A stretch of 64,000 bases of DNA, taken from assembly GCA_025558095.1 (NCBI GenBank), contig JAIVFI010000001.1, positions 1,130,501-1,194,500 of the forward strand. The letters run 5' to 3'. This DNA comes from Hyaloraphidium curvatum. Its lineage: Eukaryota; Monoblepharomycota; Hyaloraphidiomycetes; Hyaloraphidiales; Hyaloraphidiaceae. Below the pieces are notes generated by a model. That model worked only from the letters and a program-made list of their open reading frames with translations, searched no databases and was not told where the DNA came from. Of this stretch, positions 29,034 to 38,452 are shown in pieces; the first letter of the stretch is position 1, and the number at the start of each line of letters is the position of its first letter. Made by a program: the position numbers and the translations under genes.

Positions 29034-31499
29034 ATGCGGCTCTCCGCCCTGCTTCTCGCGCTCCTCGCAACCTCCGCGGCGGGCACCGCCATTCCCCGTC
29101 GAGCACCGCGCCAGATCGCGGAAGGCTCGCTCTGGGTCGACGAGCTCGTCGTCGAGGACGATCCCGATGCCCAGGCCACCTTGAGAGGGTCACGAGCCGC
29201 GTACCCGATTTCGACCGACGGCCGATGCGGCCCTTTAGTGAATTTGGCGTGCCCGGCCGGGACTTGTTGCTCCTCTGGCGGCTACTGCGGCATAGGCGCA
29301 CCATGGTGCGGTGTCGGATGTCAGCCTGGTATGTCAAGCGCGTCCCGATGCTGCCCCGGGACTCTGATGAACGTCGCTCGCTCAACAGCCTTCGGAATCT
29401 GCGATTCTGGCTCGGGATCCAGCGGCACGACGACCTCCAGGCAGGCAGCCGCGACTTCGACCCGCAAGACGACGACGACAAAGGCTCCCGTCTCAACGAC
29501 CAAGGCCGCCGTTTCGGCGGTTTCGACGACCAAAGCCCCGGCAACAACCACCAAGGCCCCCGCCACGACCACGAAGGCCCCTGCCACGACAACAAAGGCC
29601 GCCGTGACGACGACAAAGGCCGCAATTGCCACGACGAAAGCGCCCACGACCACCACCGTCGCTGCGGGTGGCTCCTGCCCCACGTACCCTGTGTCGACGG
29701 ACTCCACCTGTGGCTCCGCCGTCGGCAAGTCCTGCCCTAACCCGTACTGTTGCTCCTCGACCGGTTATTGCGGTCTCGGTACGGCATGGTGCGGCGCCGG
29801 CTGCCAGATTGGTTCGTTACCTTCGATCGCGCTTAGCTGCCCCCACTCACTCATTTCTTGCAGGATTCGGTGTCTGCGATGCCGGCACTTGCTCCTCGGG
29901 ACCTGCTTCCAGCACGCCGCTGGCCGCGACGACAACCACGAAGGTTGCCCTGACCACCGGCGTTGGCCAGACCACCGGCGTCGCCCAGACTACTGGTGCT
30001 TCCACCAAAGCCCCCGCGAGCACGACGGTCAGGGCCGTTTCGTCGACGCTGGCTCCGACCAAGGCCATCACCACCACTACGCGTGCCGCCGGATCGACGC
30101 TGGTTCCGCGCCTGACGGAGCAGGTCGAAGTCGGTACTTACTTCACGCAATGGGGCGTCTACGCGCGTCAGTTCAAGATGTTCAAGCTCGCGGCCATGCC
30201 CGACGCCGGCCAGCTCACTTTCGTCAACTATGCATTCGGCAACGTCTACCAGCAGAACGGAGGCTACGAGTGCGGCATCGTGAACCGCATGGAGTCCGGC
30301 AACGGCGACGGCGGGGATGCGTGGGCGGATTTCGGCATGGGATACACCACCAGCGATTCTGTCGACGGCGTCGCGGACCGCTGGGACCAGGCCCTGGCCG
30401 GCAACTTCAACCAGCTCCGCAAGCTCAAGGCCCGCTTCCCCAAGATTCGCGCCTTCATCTCGCTGGGCGGGTGGACCTGGAGCAAGTGGTTCTCTGCAGC
30501 GGCCGCCACGGACGCCCTGCGCAAGCAGCTTGTGTCTTCGTGCATCAACGTCTACATCAGGGGGAACCTGCCCCTGGTCGACAACCGCGGCGGGCCCGGC
30601 TCCGCTGCAGGCGTCTTCGACGGAATCGATATAGACTGGGAGTTCCCGGGTGCGTTTCCCTTCCCTTTTGGTCTTGCTCGCCATCTTACCGGTTCCCAGG
30701 CGGTGGCGGCCTCCCATACAACACCTGGTCGGCCACGGACAAGGCCAACTTCAACCTTCTCCTGGCCGAGTTCCGTGCCCAGCTAGACGCCATCTCGCTC
30801 GAGACGGGCAAGCCGTATGGCCTGACGGCGGCGATCGGCGCCGGCAGGGACAAGATCACAAGCACCGAGCCCGCGGTCTACTCGCAGTACCTCGACTGGG
30901 TTAACCTGATGAGTTACGACTACAACGGGTGAGCATTTGGCGTCCGTATCGTCCGCATTGCCCGCTGATTGGCCCTCCGCAGCGCTTGGGACGCATCCGG
31001 ACCGACCAACTTCCATTCGCACCTGAACCCCGACCCCGCGTCGCCCTCCTTCTCGGCGCCCAACACCAACCTGCGCTACTACAACACCCGCGACGCCGTG
31101 GACTACCTCCTCGCCCAGGGCATGCCCGCGAACAAGCTGCTTGTTGGCCTGGCCTTCTACGGTCGCGGATGGACCGGCGTGAGCCCCGGCGGGACTGGTG
31201 TGAACGGCGTGTATCAGCCGGCTACCGGCGCCGCCCGCGGCACCTACGAAGCTGGCATCGAGGACTACAAGGTGCTGAAGAACGCGGCGGGCACGTTGTT
31301 TGTGCACAACGCCACGGGCCAGAGCTACAAGTACGACTCCGCGGGGAGGAACTGGTGGTCCTACGACGCCCCGAGGGACATTGACATGAAGGTTGGCTTC
31401 ACCAAGGCGAAGGGCCTGCGCGGGGTGTTCTCTTGGTCGATCGACGGCGACACGGCGGACGGGGAGCTGCTCTCGAGGAGCGCGTTGGTGAAGGCGTGA
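29034..31499 (+). CDS. Secreted GH18 chitinase with two CBM18 chitin-binding domains
   Basis: Exons 29034-29811, 29864-30649, 30700-30928 and 30983-31499; introns of 52, 50 and 54 nt; 769 aa. Signal peptide residues 1-18. CBM18 domain 1 at about 61-99 (CGPLVNLACPAGTCCSSGGY) and domain 2 at about 221-258 (CGSAVGKSCPNPYCCSSTGY), separated by a Thr/Lys/Ala linker with TTKAPA repeats. A second Thr-rich linker leads to the GH18 barrel at about 347-765: SLGGWTWS, the catalytic FDGIDIDWE ending at E519, and MSYDYNGAWD, which is only restored by splicing the third intron. The product is likely exported to the wall or medium to cut chitin. The CBM18-plus-GH18 build is typical of fungi, notably chytrids. 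Confidence 0.93.
29460..29665 (+). repeat. TTKAPA linker repeat
   Basis: Degenerate tandem repeats, mostly 18-21 nt, that encode variants of TTKAPAT, TTKAAV and TTTKAP between the two CBM18 domains of the chitinase. It is a flexible, probably O-glycosylated, positively charged linker. Confidence 0.7.
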
Positions 31500-31613
31500 T
31501 TGGCGGACACCGGGTTGGAGATTGAGAGCGCGAATTGTTGGAGCTGCTCAGCAAGAGAGCTTGGATATGCACTTCGATTCCATCTTGCCACACAGCTTCA
31601 ACATCCCCGGTCC

Positions 31614-32924
31614 TTACCCCCTCACGCTTCCTCCTTCGGCCGCCTTTTCCACCCTTTCCCTCACACCCCTGCCCTCACCCTCCTCCGCCGTCCGCTCGAT
31701 CAGCACCAGCTCCGCACCCCGCACATCCGCGTGCCTCAGCGCCGCGAAAAGGTGTGCGGCGTGCGATGGAGGCGAGGAGGGGTCGCCGAGGTTGTAGGCC
31801 ACGATCGAGCCGTCGTCCAGGTCCAGCGGGCCCGCAGGTGACGCGGCCAACGCGCAGAGGATGCCGATCCTGCCTCCGAGCCCGCGGGAGGAGGCTTCCT
31901 TCCTTGCCGCGCTCTTTAGTCGCTCGAGCTTCCCTGCGTCCAGATCTGCGTCGTCCTTCCCGCCGTAGACGACCGGGGGATCTAGCTGACAGACAACGCA
32001 AACGCCCCGTGGCGCGTAATGCCGGTACTTCATTCCCGGCGCCCGGGGCCGGTCGTCGTCGGCCGAAACCGGGACCGCCGCCGCCTTCTCCGCAGCCGGC
32101 CCGAGGTCTTTGTAGTACCGCACCCCTTCCCACCCCGGGCACTTCCTCAGCATCTCGATGGTGACACCGCCGTTCCGGAGGATCACGGGGTTGGCCCGGT
32201 CCGCGTGCCCGTCCACCACTGTGCTCTCGATGCCGCCGCCGCACGGTCCGCCGTCCAAAATGAGCGCCACGCGGCCGTCCAAGTCGTCCAGCACGTGTTC
32301 GGCGCGGGTGGGCGAGGGGCGGCCCGAAGAGTTGGCCGACGGCGCGGCCAGGGGTGCGTCGAGCAGCGAGATGAGCGCGGCGGCGACGGGGTGGGAAGGA
32401 GCGCGGACCGCCACGGTGGGGAGGCCGGCGGTGACGTTTGGCGGGAGGGTGGAGGCTGCGGGAAGAACCAAGGTGAGCGGGCCGGGCCAAAAGCGGAGCA
32501 GCGGGGAATAGATGTCCGGAATGCCGCGCCCTGGGGGCAGCAGGGGGTGAACCATGTCCACCGACGAAACATGCACGATGAGCGGGTTGTCAGACGGCCG
32601 CCGCTTGGCCTCGAAGATGCGCGCGACGGCGGCGCGGTCCAGTGGAGCAGCGAGGCCGTAGACGGTCTCTGTCGGGATCGCCACGGGGTGGCCGGCCCGG
32701 AGCAGGGCGCAGGCAACTTCGAGCGATTCCAGGTCTGCCGAATCCGGTTGCCATTCGGGCGAAGGCCTCTCCGCGTAGCTCAGGCGGAGGATCCGAGTCC
32801 GGTACGAGCCGTCGGGAGCAAAGAAGTCGGAGATGTCCCGCTCGGCCCCGGGGAGCGAGCGGTGGGTGCCACTGACGCCGTTGCCGTTGGCCGCAGCGCC
32901 GACGCCGTTCGTCCGAGGCTCCAT
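31614..32924 (-). CDS. SUA5: Threonylcarbamoyl-AMP synthase Sua5
   Basis: Single exon, 436 aa from the ATG at 32924. It makes threonylcarbamoyl-AMP for the t6A37 modification of ANN-decoding tRNAs. YrdC domain: LRAGHPVAIPTETVYGLAAP, FEAKRRPSDNPLIVHV, FWPGPLTLVL, VAVRAPSHPVAAAL, APSANSSGRPSPT, GGIESTVVDG and ILRNGGVTIE. The linker PGMKYRHYAP, which plugs the active site in Sua5 but is absent from short YrdC proteins, is present, followed by a Rossmann-like Sua5 domain. An N-terminal tail of about 50 residues precedes the core and could carry targeting information. Head to head (110 bp) with an unknown membrane-protein gene. Confidence 0.93.
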   Translation of the reverse strand: MEPRTNGVGAAANGNGVSGTHRSLPGAERDISDFFAPDGSYRTRILRLSYAERPSPEWQPDSADLESLEVACALLRAGHPVAIPTETVYGLAAPLDRAAVARIFEAKRRPSDNPLIVHVSSVDMVHPLLPPGRGIPDIYSPLLRFWPGPLTLVLPAASTLPPNVTAGLPTVAVRAPSHPVAAALISLLDAPLAAPSANSSGRPSPTRAEHVLDDLDGRVALILDGGPCGGGIESTVVDGHADRANPVILRNGGVTIEMLRKCPGWEGVRYYKDLGPAAEKAAAVPVSADDDRPRAPGMKYRHYAPRGVCVVCQLDPPVVYGGKDDADLDAGKLERLKSAARKEASSRGLGGRIGILCALAASPAGPLDLDDGSIVAYNLGDPSSPPSHAAHLFAALRHADVRGAELVLIERTAEEGEGRGVRERVEKAAEGGSVRG

Positions 32925-33034
32925 CCTTCCCCAAGAGCTCACCGGCACGGCACCCGACCTTCCTGTTTGCTTGTTTGCCGCACGCGGCCTGATTTCGGGG
33001 ATTCGACTCGCGTTCGATTCTGCTGATTCCGGCG
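32925..33034. promoter_or_regulatory. Compact divergent promoter, SUA5 / 237-aa protein
   Basis: Only 110 bp separate the divergent start codons, so the two genes must share regulatory DNA. No TATA box was seen. Confidence 0.5.
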
Positions 33035-33748
33035 ATGCCCCGCGGAACTACAAAAGCCGCCGGTGCTGCGCAGTCGGAGGACTCGGACAAGAGCACTCTC
33101 CTGCCGTCGAAGGACGCCACCGCGGACCGCCTCGAGCCTCCGCCGACCCCCGCCGCCGCGCCTCGTCTCCGCATCGCGCTCGCCGTTTCCGCTCTCGCCG
33201 CCCTCCTCGGACTCCTGTTCCTGCTCGGCCCGCACTTTGCATTCGGCCCTGCGAACTCTACGAACACCGGAAATCCCGCCATGTCTTCCGTGCCCACCGC
33301 GATGACCGCCGACATGCGCACGCTCGGGCAGCAGTGGGCCGCCGTCCGCCAAATCAAGGGCCACTGGGCCGGCGGCAAATTCAACAAGGACGCAGATGCC
33401 CCTGCCGGACTCAAAAAGGCCACGCTGGACGGCCTCCTCCCGCTGTTCCCCCCTGGCACGCCGGCATCGCTCGTCGTCGAGGCCATGGGGCCCCCGGACG
33501 CCACTACCGCGCAGCTGCCCGGCGTGCACCCCGGCGCTACGACCGCATCGGTCGCCGATGGCGGTGCTGCTGTCGCGGGCGTGCCTATGATGCCGGGCCC
33601 CGCGCTCGGATCGGACGTCGCTGCCGCCGCGGACCAGCAGGGATCCTTCTACCTCGTTTACTGGTGGCGCTCGTGGCACGACTATGTCTACTTCCAGATC
33701 GAGGGCGAGCGTGTCAAGCACGGCGCCTGGTACATGGCGTACGAGTAG
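33035..33748 (+). CDS. Unknown single-pass membrane protein, 237 aa
   Basis: Single exon. A charged cytoplasmic tail (about 44 residues) is followed by one strong membrane span (RIALAVSALAALLGLLFLLG) and an outer or lumenal domain. The C-terminal core contains LVVEAMGPPDATTAQLPG and ends FYLVYWWRSWHDYVYFQIEG then VKHGAWYMAYE. The pattern of a GxPD motif followed by beta strands ending in Y-hydrophobic and W/Y-rich motifs recalls the BamE/SmpA-like fold and a set of uncharacterised fungal proteins, but I cannot name a family with certainty. It is conserved-looking and probably real; no function is assigned. Confidence 0.65.
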   Translation: MPRGTTKAAGAAQSEDSDKSTLLPSKDATADRLEPPPTPAAAPRLRIALAVSALAALLGLLFLLGPHFAFGPANSTNTGNPAMSSVPTAMTADMRTLGQQWAAVRQIKGHWAGGKFNKDADAPAGLKKATLDGLLPLFPPGTPASLVVEAMGPPDATTAQLPGVHPGATTASVADGGAAVAGVPMMPGPALGSDVAAAADQQGSFYLVYWWRSWHDYVYFQIEGERVKHGAWYMAYE

Positions 33749-33986
33749 AGGAGTCTTTTGGACGGCTTAAGGCGGCCGGTCCGCCTTCCCTCATCTGCTA
33801 GGCCGCGGAGCAGGTACAGACGCGGCAAGAAGCTGCTGCTAGCTGGCATTTTCATTGTAAATGATTTGAGAAATGGACTTGATGATTGGTTGCGAATCGT
33901 ACGCGGAAGGAGTCGCTGTCCACAGTACATTGCAATCCGGCTTCCCCCGTCTCAAACTTCGACGATCCCACCGGGGACTTCCGGCC

Positions 33987-34725
33987 TCACAGCTTCGACG
34001 ACTTCGCTGGAGACGGCCCGCCGTCCGCCGCGAGCGCCTCCTTTATCCGCCTCTGCATGTCCCGCGCCTCTGCCGCCGTCAGCTTCAGCCTGTTCAGGTT
34101 CCCGCCCCGGAACCGCGCCGCGTCCGTTGCCGATCTCGGGATCACGTGGTAATGCGTATGGTACACTACTTGGCCCGCCACCTTTCCGTTGTTCACGAGG
34201 AGGTTGAATCCGTTCGAGTCGCCTTCCTCGCCGTGGACGCTGCTGACGACGGCCCGCGAAACGCGATTGACTACGCTGCCCAGGTGTTGCGACAGCTCCA
34301 AAGGGATGGCAGTCAGTCGTGGATGGTGCTCCAAAGGGATAATGAGGGTGCTTGAGGGAATGAAGGGCCGAGATGTGTTAGAGCGTGCCCAGACGCGTCC
34401 TCGCGGGAGCTTCAACGTACTGGCCCTCGGTCAGCGGGAAAAGGTCCAAGAAAGCCATGACTTTGTCGTCGCGATACACCTCGTATGAAGGCCGCTTCCC
34501 GGCGACGATTTGGCAGAATATGCACGAGGGGTCCGAGTGGAAGCTCCGGCCTTGGGAGCCAGCCCCCGGCGTCCATGACGGATCAGCGCTCGATGCGCTC
34601 CGGTCCAACGCGTCCAGGGCCTCGGTCGGATAGTGGTTGAGCCATTCCGGGTCATGCGTGGCGAAGGGGGCCGGGAACGGGTTCGCGTTGGTCCGTGGGA
34701 GGTGTCTGTCGTCCGGGGGGGCCAT
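33987..34725 (-). CDS. HIT-family (HINT-like) nucleotide hydrolase
   Basis: Exons 34725-34421 and 34350-33987; 70-nt intron; 222 aa. HIT proteins hydrolyse AMP-linked substrates such as phosphoramidates or dinucleoside polyphosphates. A 60-residue N-terminal tail precedes the domain: SCIFCQIVAGKRPSYEVYRD, VMAFLDLFPLTEGH, TLIIPLEHHPRLTAIP, GFNLLVNNGKVAGQVVYHTH and the histidine triad HTHYHVIPR. The intron splits the sequence just before HTLIIP and reconstructs the family consensus. The CxxC near the start of the domain suggests a zinc site as in HINT-type members. The C-terminal extension is about 50 residues and basic. Confidence 0.9.
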
Positions 34726-35548
34726 CGCGCTTCGGGCTGCCGGCAGAGACAGCAAAGAAACGTGGAAGACAGTCCACGGAGTGAAGTGGACGAAGAAGCA
34801 AGACGAAGTGAGATCCGATGTGCGGAGAGGATGAACAACTGGAGGCTCACCCGCTCCGGGGAACGACGCCGATCTCTCTGCCCGGCCACAACTCCAAAGC
34901 CACAGCGCAATCAGGAGCCTGCCTGTTTGAGAAAGGACTCTCTGAAGTTTCTGCCCTCCGATCACGATTTGGAGGCGCCCACGTGACTGATCTTCAAGAG
35001 CTGCTGGCTTTCTCCACCCGAAGGCGACCGATTGAACTTCGACCCGGAAACCGATACACGGAATGGATAGAAGCGACGCCATGGATTAAGAACCATATTC
35101 TGCGACCGATCGGATGGAATGAAAAGCAGTATTCCGCCTCGCCGACGTGGTGGCTACATCAGTCAAACGGACCGTCCGAGCCCTGAAGCGACTTTCGCCT
35201 CGACCGAGGCGCGCCACCACGAGCGGACCCGGAGCCGTAGAGCTCTCCGTCCTTCCAGGCTCGGGCGGTCTTAACCGCCGCGCCCCGCGGGACGCCAGAG
35301 CCGAGCCGGACGAGGTCCGCGACGCGTTCGAGCGCTCGGACGAGGACGAGGCCGAGGAAGCCGCGCTCCTCAAGAAGGCCAACGGCGCCTCGCGCTCGCC
35401 GCCGCGCCGAAAGTCGAAGACATTCAAGCCGCAGCCCGCCGGCTCGTACGAGCGGCCGATTACCGAGTCGCAGGCCCGCCTTCCGCCCTTCCTTGTCTAC
35501 GCCCCGCAAGACACAGCGCCGGAAAAGAAGCCGTTCAACGTCCGCATA
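34726..35548. other. Divergent region between the HIT gene and the SPX carrier gene
   Basis: 823 bp. The last 425 bp are open in the same frame as the SPX gene after a stop at 35120, without any ATG, and look coding-like (acidic DEVRDAFERSDEDEAEEAAL segment). A good splice acceptor (CCGTCCTTCCAG) ends at 35258, so an unseen upstream exon is possible. The promoter of the HIT gene lies at the other end. Confidence 0.4.
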
Positions 35549-38355
35549 ATGAAGTTCACGCACTCTCTCAACCTCAACGCGGTGCCGGAATGGCAGGACC
35601 ACTACATAAACTATTCGATGCTCAAGAAGCTCATCTACCAGATCGAGAAGGTGGGCAAACCGCGCTCCGAAAGGAACCGCATGCCTCTCACACGCTTAAC
35701 TACGTCCGATGTGCAGGCTGTTGCTGCGCACAGCGGTCTTCCCGTGGTTCCTGAGGCGCCCGAGCCCAGCCATGACTCGACCACCTCGATCCACGTGGAC
35801 GACGACACCAAACCGCTGCTGGTCTCTCCGACGGGTCATCCGCTGGACGTGACGGACCCGGACGCGCTGTTTTCCAAGACGCTGGACAGGGAACTCGACC
35901 GCATTGTGCGCTTCTACAAGCGCAAGGAAGGCGAACTGCTCAAGGAGCTCGCGGTTGTCCTCGCGGACCTGGCACACGAAGAACGCATCAGCGAATTTGG
36001 CGCTCCTGCGGTGCGTCCGTCCAAGAGCCTAGGCGGGGCTTACACGACCGATGAACTCGTTCCGGCTCCGGGCCCCACCATCGGCACCGGTGGCGACCAA
36101 ACGCCGCTGCGGCCCGGCGACGGGCCCGCGGATGCTTCGTCTCCCTCGCTCGAAAAACCGTCGACGTCGCAGCAGCCCTTCACCCGACGCCAGAGGGCCG
36201 AAGACTCTTCGGACGACGACGTCCCCAAATCGCCGCGGCGCCGTGCCACGGTCGGGGACGTTCAGGACCGCCGCGCTTCGATTGGCTCCATGTGGGAGCA
36301 CCCCGGCGCCAAGCACTCGCGCACGCAGTTCCGCCAGCGCCTCATCAACCTGTTCGTTCTTCTGGTTGAGCTCAAGGACTTTGCCGACCTCAACTACACG
36401 GGCTTCCGCAAAGCCCTCAAGAAGTACGACAAGGTCATTGGCCGCCACCTCAAGAGCTCGTACATGCGGGACACGGTGGACCCCGAATACCCCTGGCTGC
36501 CCGAGACCCGCTCCGAGATCGAGGATGCCATTGACCGCGTCACGGTCGCCTATGCGCGCCTCACTACGGACGGGAACAAGAATCAGGCGAGCATGGAGCT
36601 CCGTTCCAACCTCCGGGAGCACATCGTCTGGGAGCGCAACACAGTGTGGCGGGACATGATCGAGCAGGAGCGCCGAGCGGCCAGCGTGAAGCTCAAGGCC
36701 AAGAAGCTGGCCGAGGCCGAAGGGGATGTCGGCGGCGAGACCGTTTGGCGCATACCCGGCCTCGGGGAGGTCCGGGTCCCCACCATCTCGCGGGCCATGT
36801 GGACGGGGTTGTTCTGCTTCCTCGTCTTTGTCGTGCTCCTCGTGGTGCCCATCTTTCCCACGGTGGAGCAGGAGAATTGCTTTGCGATCTTGGTCCTGGC
36901 TAGTTTGCTCTGGGCCACCGAGGTGCGTCTGCTGTGTCATTGTGTGCTTCTGTTGCTTGACGCGTATCTTTTAGGTCATGCCGCTCTTTGTCACTGCTCT
37001 CCTTGTGCCTTTCCTCGTCGTCGTTCTCGGAGTACTGCGCTTCCCCGACACCGGAGAACGGATGGACGCCAAGAACGCGGCCAAGAAGGTCTTTTCCGAC
37101 ATGTTCTCCCCCGTCATCATGCTGCTATTGGGCGGTTTCACGCTTGCCGCGGCCTTGAGCAAGCACCACATCGCCAAGATGATGGCTTCGACCGTTCTTC
37201 GAAGGGCAGGCACGGCGCCCAAATGGGTTCTCATGGCAATGATGTCTGTCGCCGCCTTCTTGAGCATGTGGATCAGCAACGTCGCTGCACCCGTGCTATG
37301 CTTCTCCCTCATCCAGGTCGGTGTGATTCTTCGCCGTTGCCATGGCGCTCCGTAACGTCGATGTGTCCTTAGCCGATCCTGCGCACCCTGCCCCACAAAT
37401 CGCCCTACGCGAAAGTCCTGGTGCTCGGCATCGCGCTCGCATCCAACATCGGCGGCATGTCGACGCCCATCTCCTCCCCGCAAAACATCATCGCCATCGG
37501 GAACATGACCCCTGCACCGACCTGGGCCCAGTGGCTGGCCGTGTCGATCCCCCTCTGCGTCATCTCGATCCTTCTCGTCTGGGCCCTTCTGCTCCTCATC
37601 CACCGCCCGCCGAGCGAGGCCACCGCGCCGCCGGAGATTTACATGGTTTCGAACGAGCCAATCACCGGGACGCAGTGGTACGTCATTGCCGTCAGCGCGG
37701 GAACGATCGTGTTGTGGTGCCTTGAGAGCACGATGGAGAACGTGGTCGGGGACATGGGCGTGCTCGCGGTGCTGCCGATCGTGTTCTTTTTCGGGAGCGG
37801 CGTCCTCACCAAGGATGACTTCAACAACTTCCTTTGTGAGTGTCGTGTCGGTGAAAGCTGAACCTCCCTAACTTCTTGTTGCTTCAAGGGACCGTCATTG
37901 TGCTTGCCATGGGCGGCATCTCTCTCGGCAAGGCAGTGGACTCGTCGGGCCTGCTTAAGGCAATCACGGACGCCATGAGTCCGGCACTGGCGGGCCTTTC
38001 GCCGCTGCTGTGCCTCATCATCTTCGCCGGGCTGGTTGCTGTCGTCACCTCCTTCATCTCGCACACGGTCGGCGCCCTCATCATCCTGCCGGTCGTGGCG
38101 CAGGTCGGGGCATCGCTCCCCGACCCGCACCCGAGGCTGCTCGTCATGGGGGTCGCGTTTATGTGCTCCGGCGCCATGGCGCTACCGGTCTCGAGCTACC
38201 CGAACATGAACGCCATCAGCTTGGAGGACCCGACGGGCGTGCCGTGGCTGGACGTCAAGGATTTCCTAGTCGCCGGTATCCCCGGGACTGCTGTGGTGTG
38301 GGCCGCGATCGTGACTGTGGGGTACGCCCTCATGACCTTCCTGCTGGGCTTCTGA
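35549..38355 (+). CDS. SPX-domain low-affinity phosphate carrier (Pho87/90/91 type)
   Basis: Exons 35549-36922, 36975-37316, 37373-37835 and 37889-38355; introns of 52, 56 and 53 nt; 881 aa. The ATG at 35549 starts the SPX domain exactly as in yeast relatives (MKFTHSLNLNAVPEWQDHYI, NYSMLKKLIYQIEK). SPX continues with LDRELDRIVRFYKRKEGELL and, after an insert of about 120 disordered, Ser/Pro-rich residues, LLVELKDFADLNYTGFRKAL and KKYDKVIGRHLKSSYM, the inositol-polyphosphate-binding helices. The C-terminal half is a Na+/anion symporter-type permease with about 10-12 spans and motifs SNIGGMSTPISSPQN and VVTSFISHTVGALIILPV. It probably moves phosphate across the plasma or vacuolar membrane, gated by inositol pyrophosphates. 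Confidence 0.92.
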
Positions 38356-38452
38356 GTCGCACGGACGCCGCATATGTGGTGAAAATAAAGCACCAGTGCT
38401 TCTAACAGCTTCTAAGTCTTTACATTATCCATGTCCAGTTGTCCAGGGGTAT

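Noticed and set aside
32925-32948. Upstream start for SUA5
   Set aside because: The codon at 32948 is GTG on the coding strand; the first ATG is at 32924.
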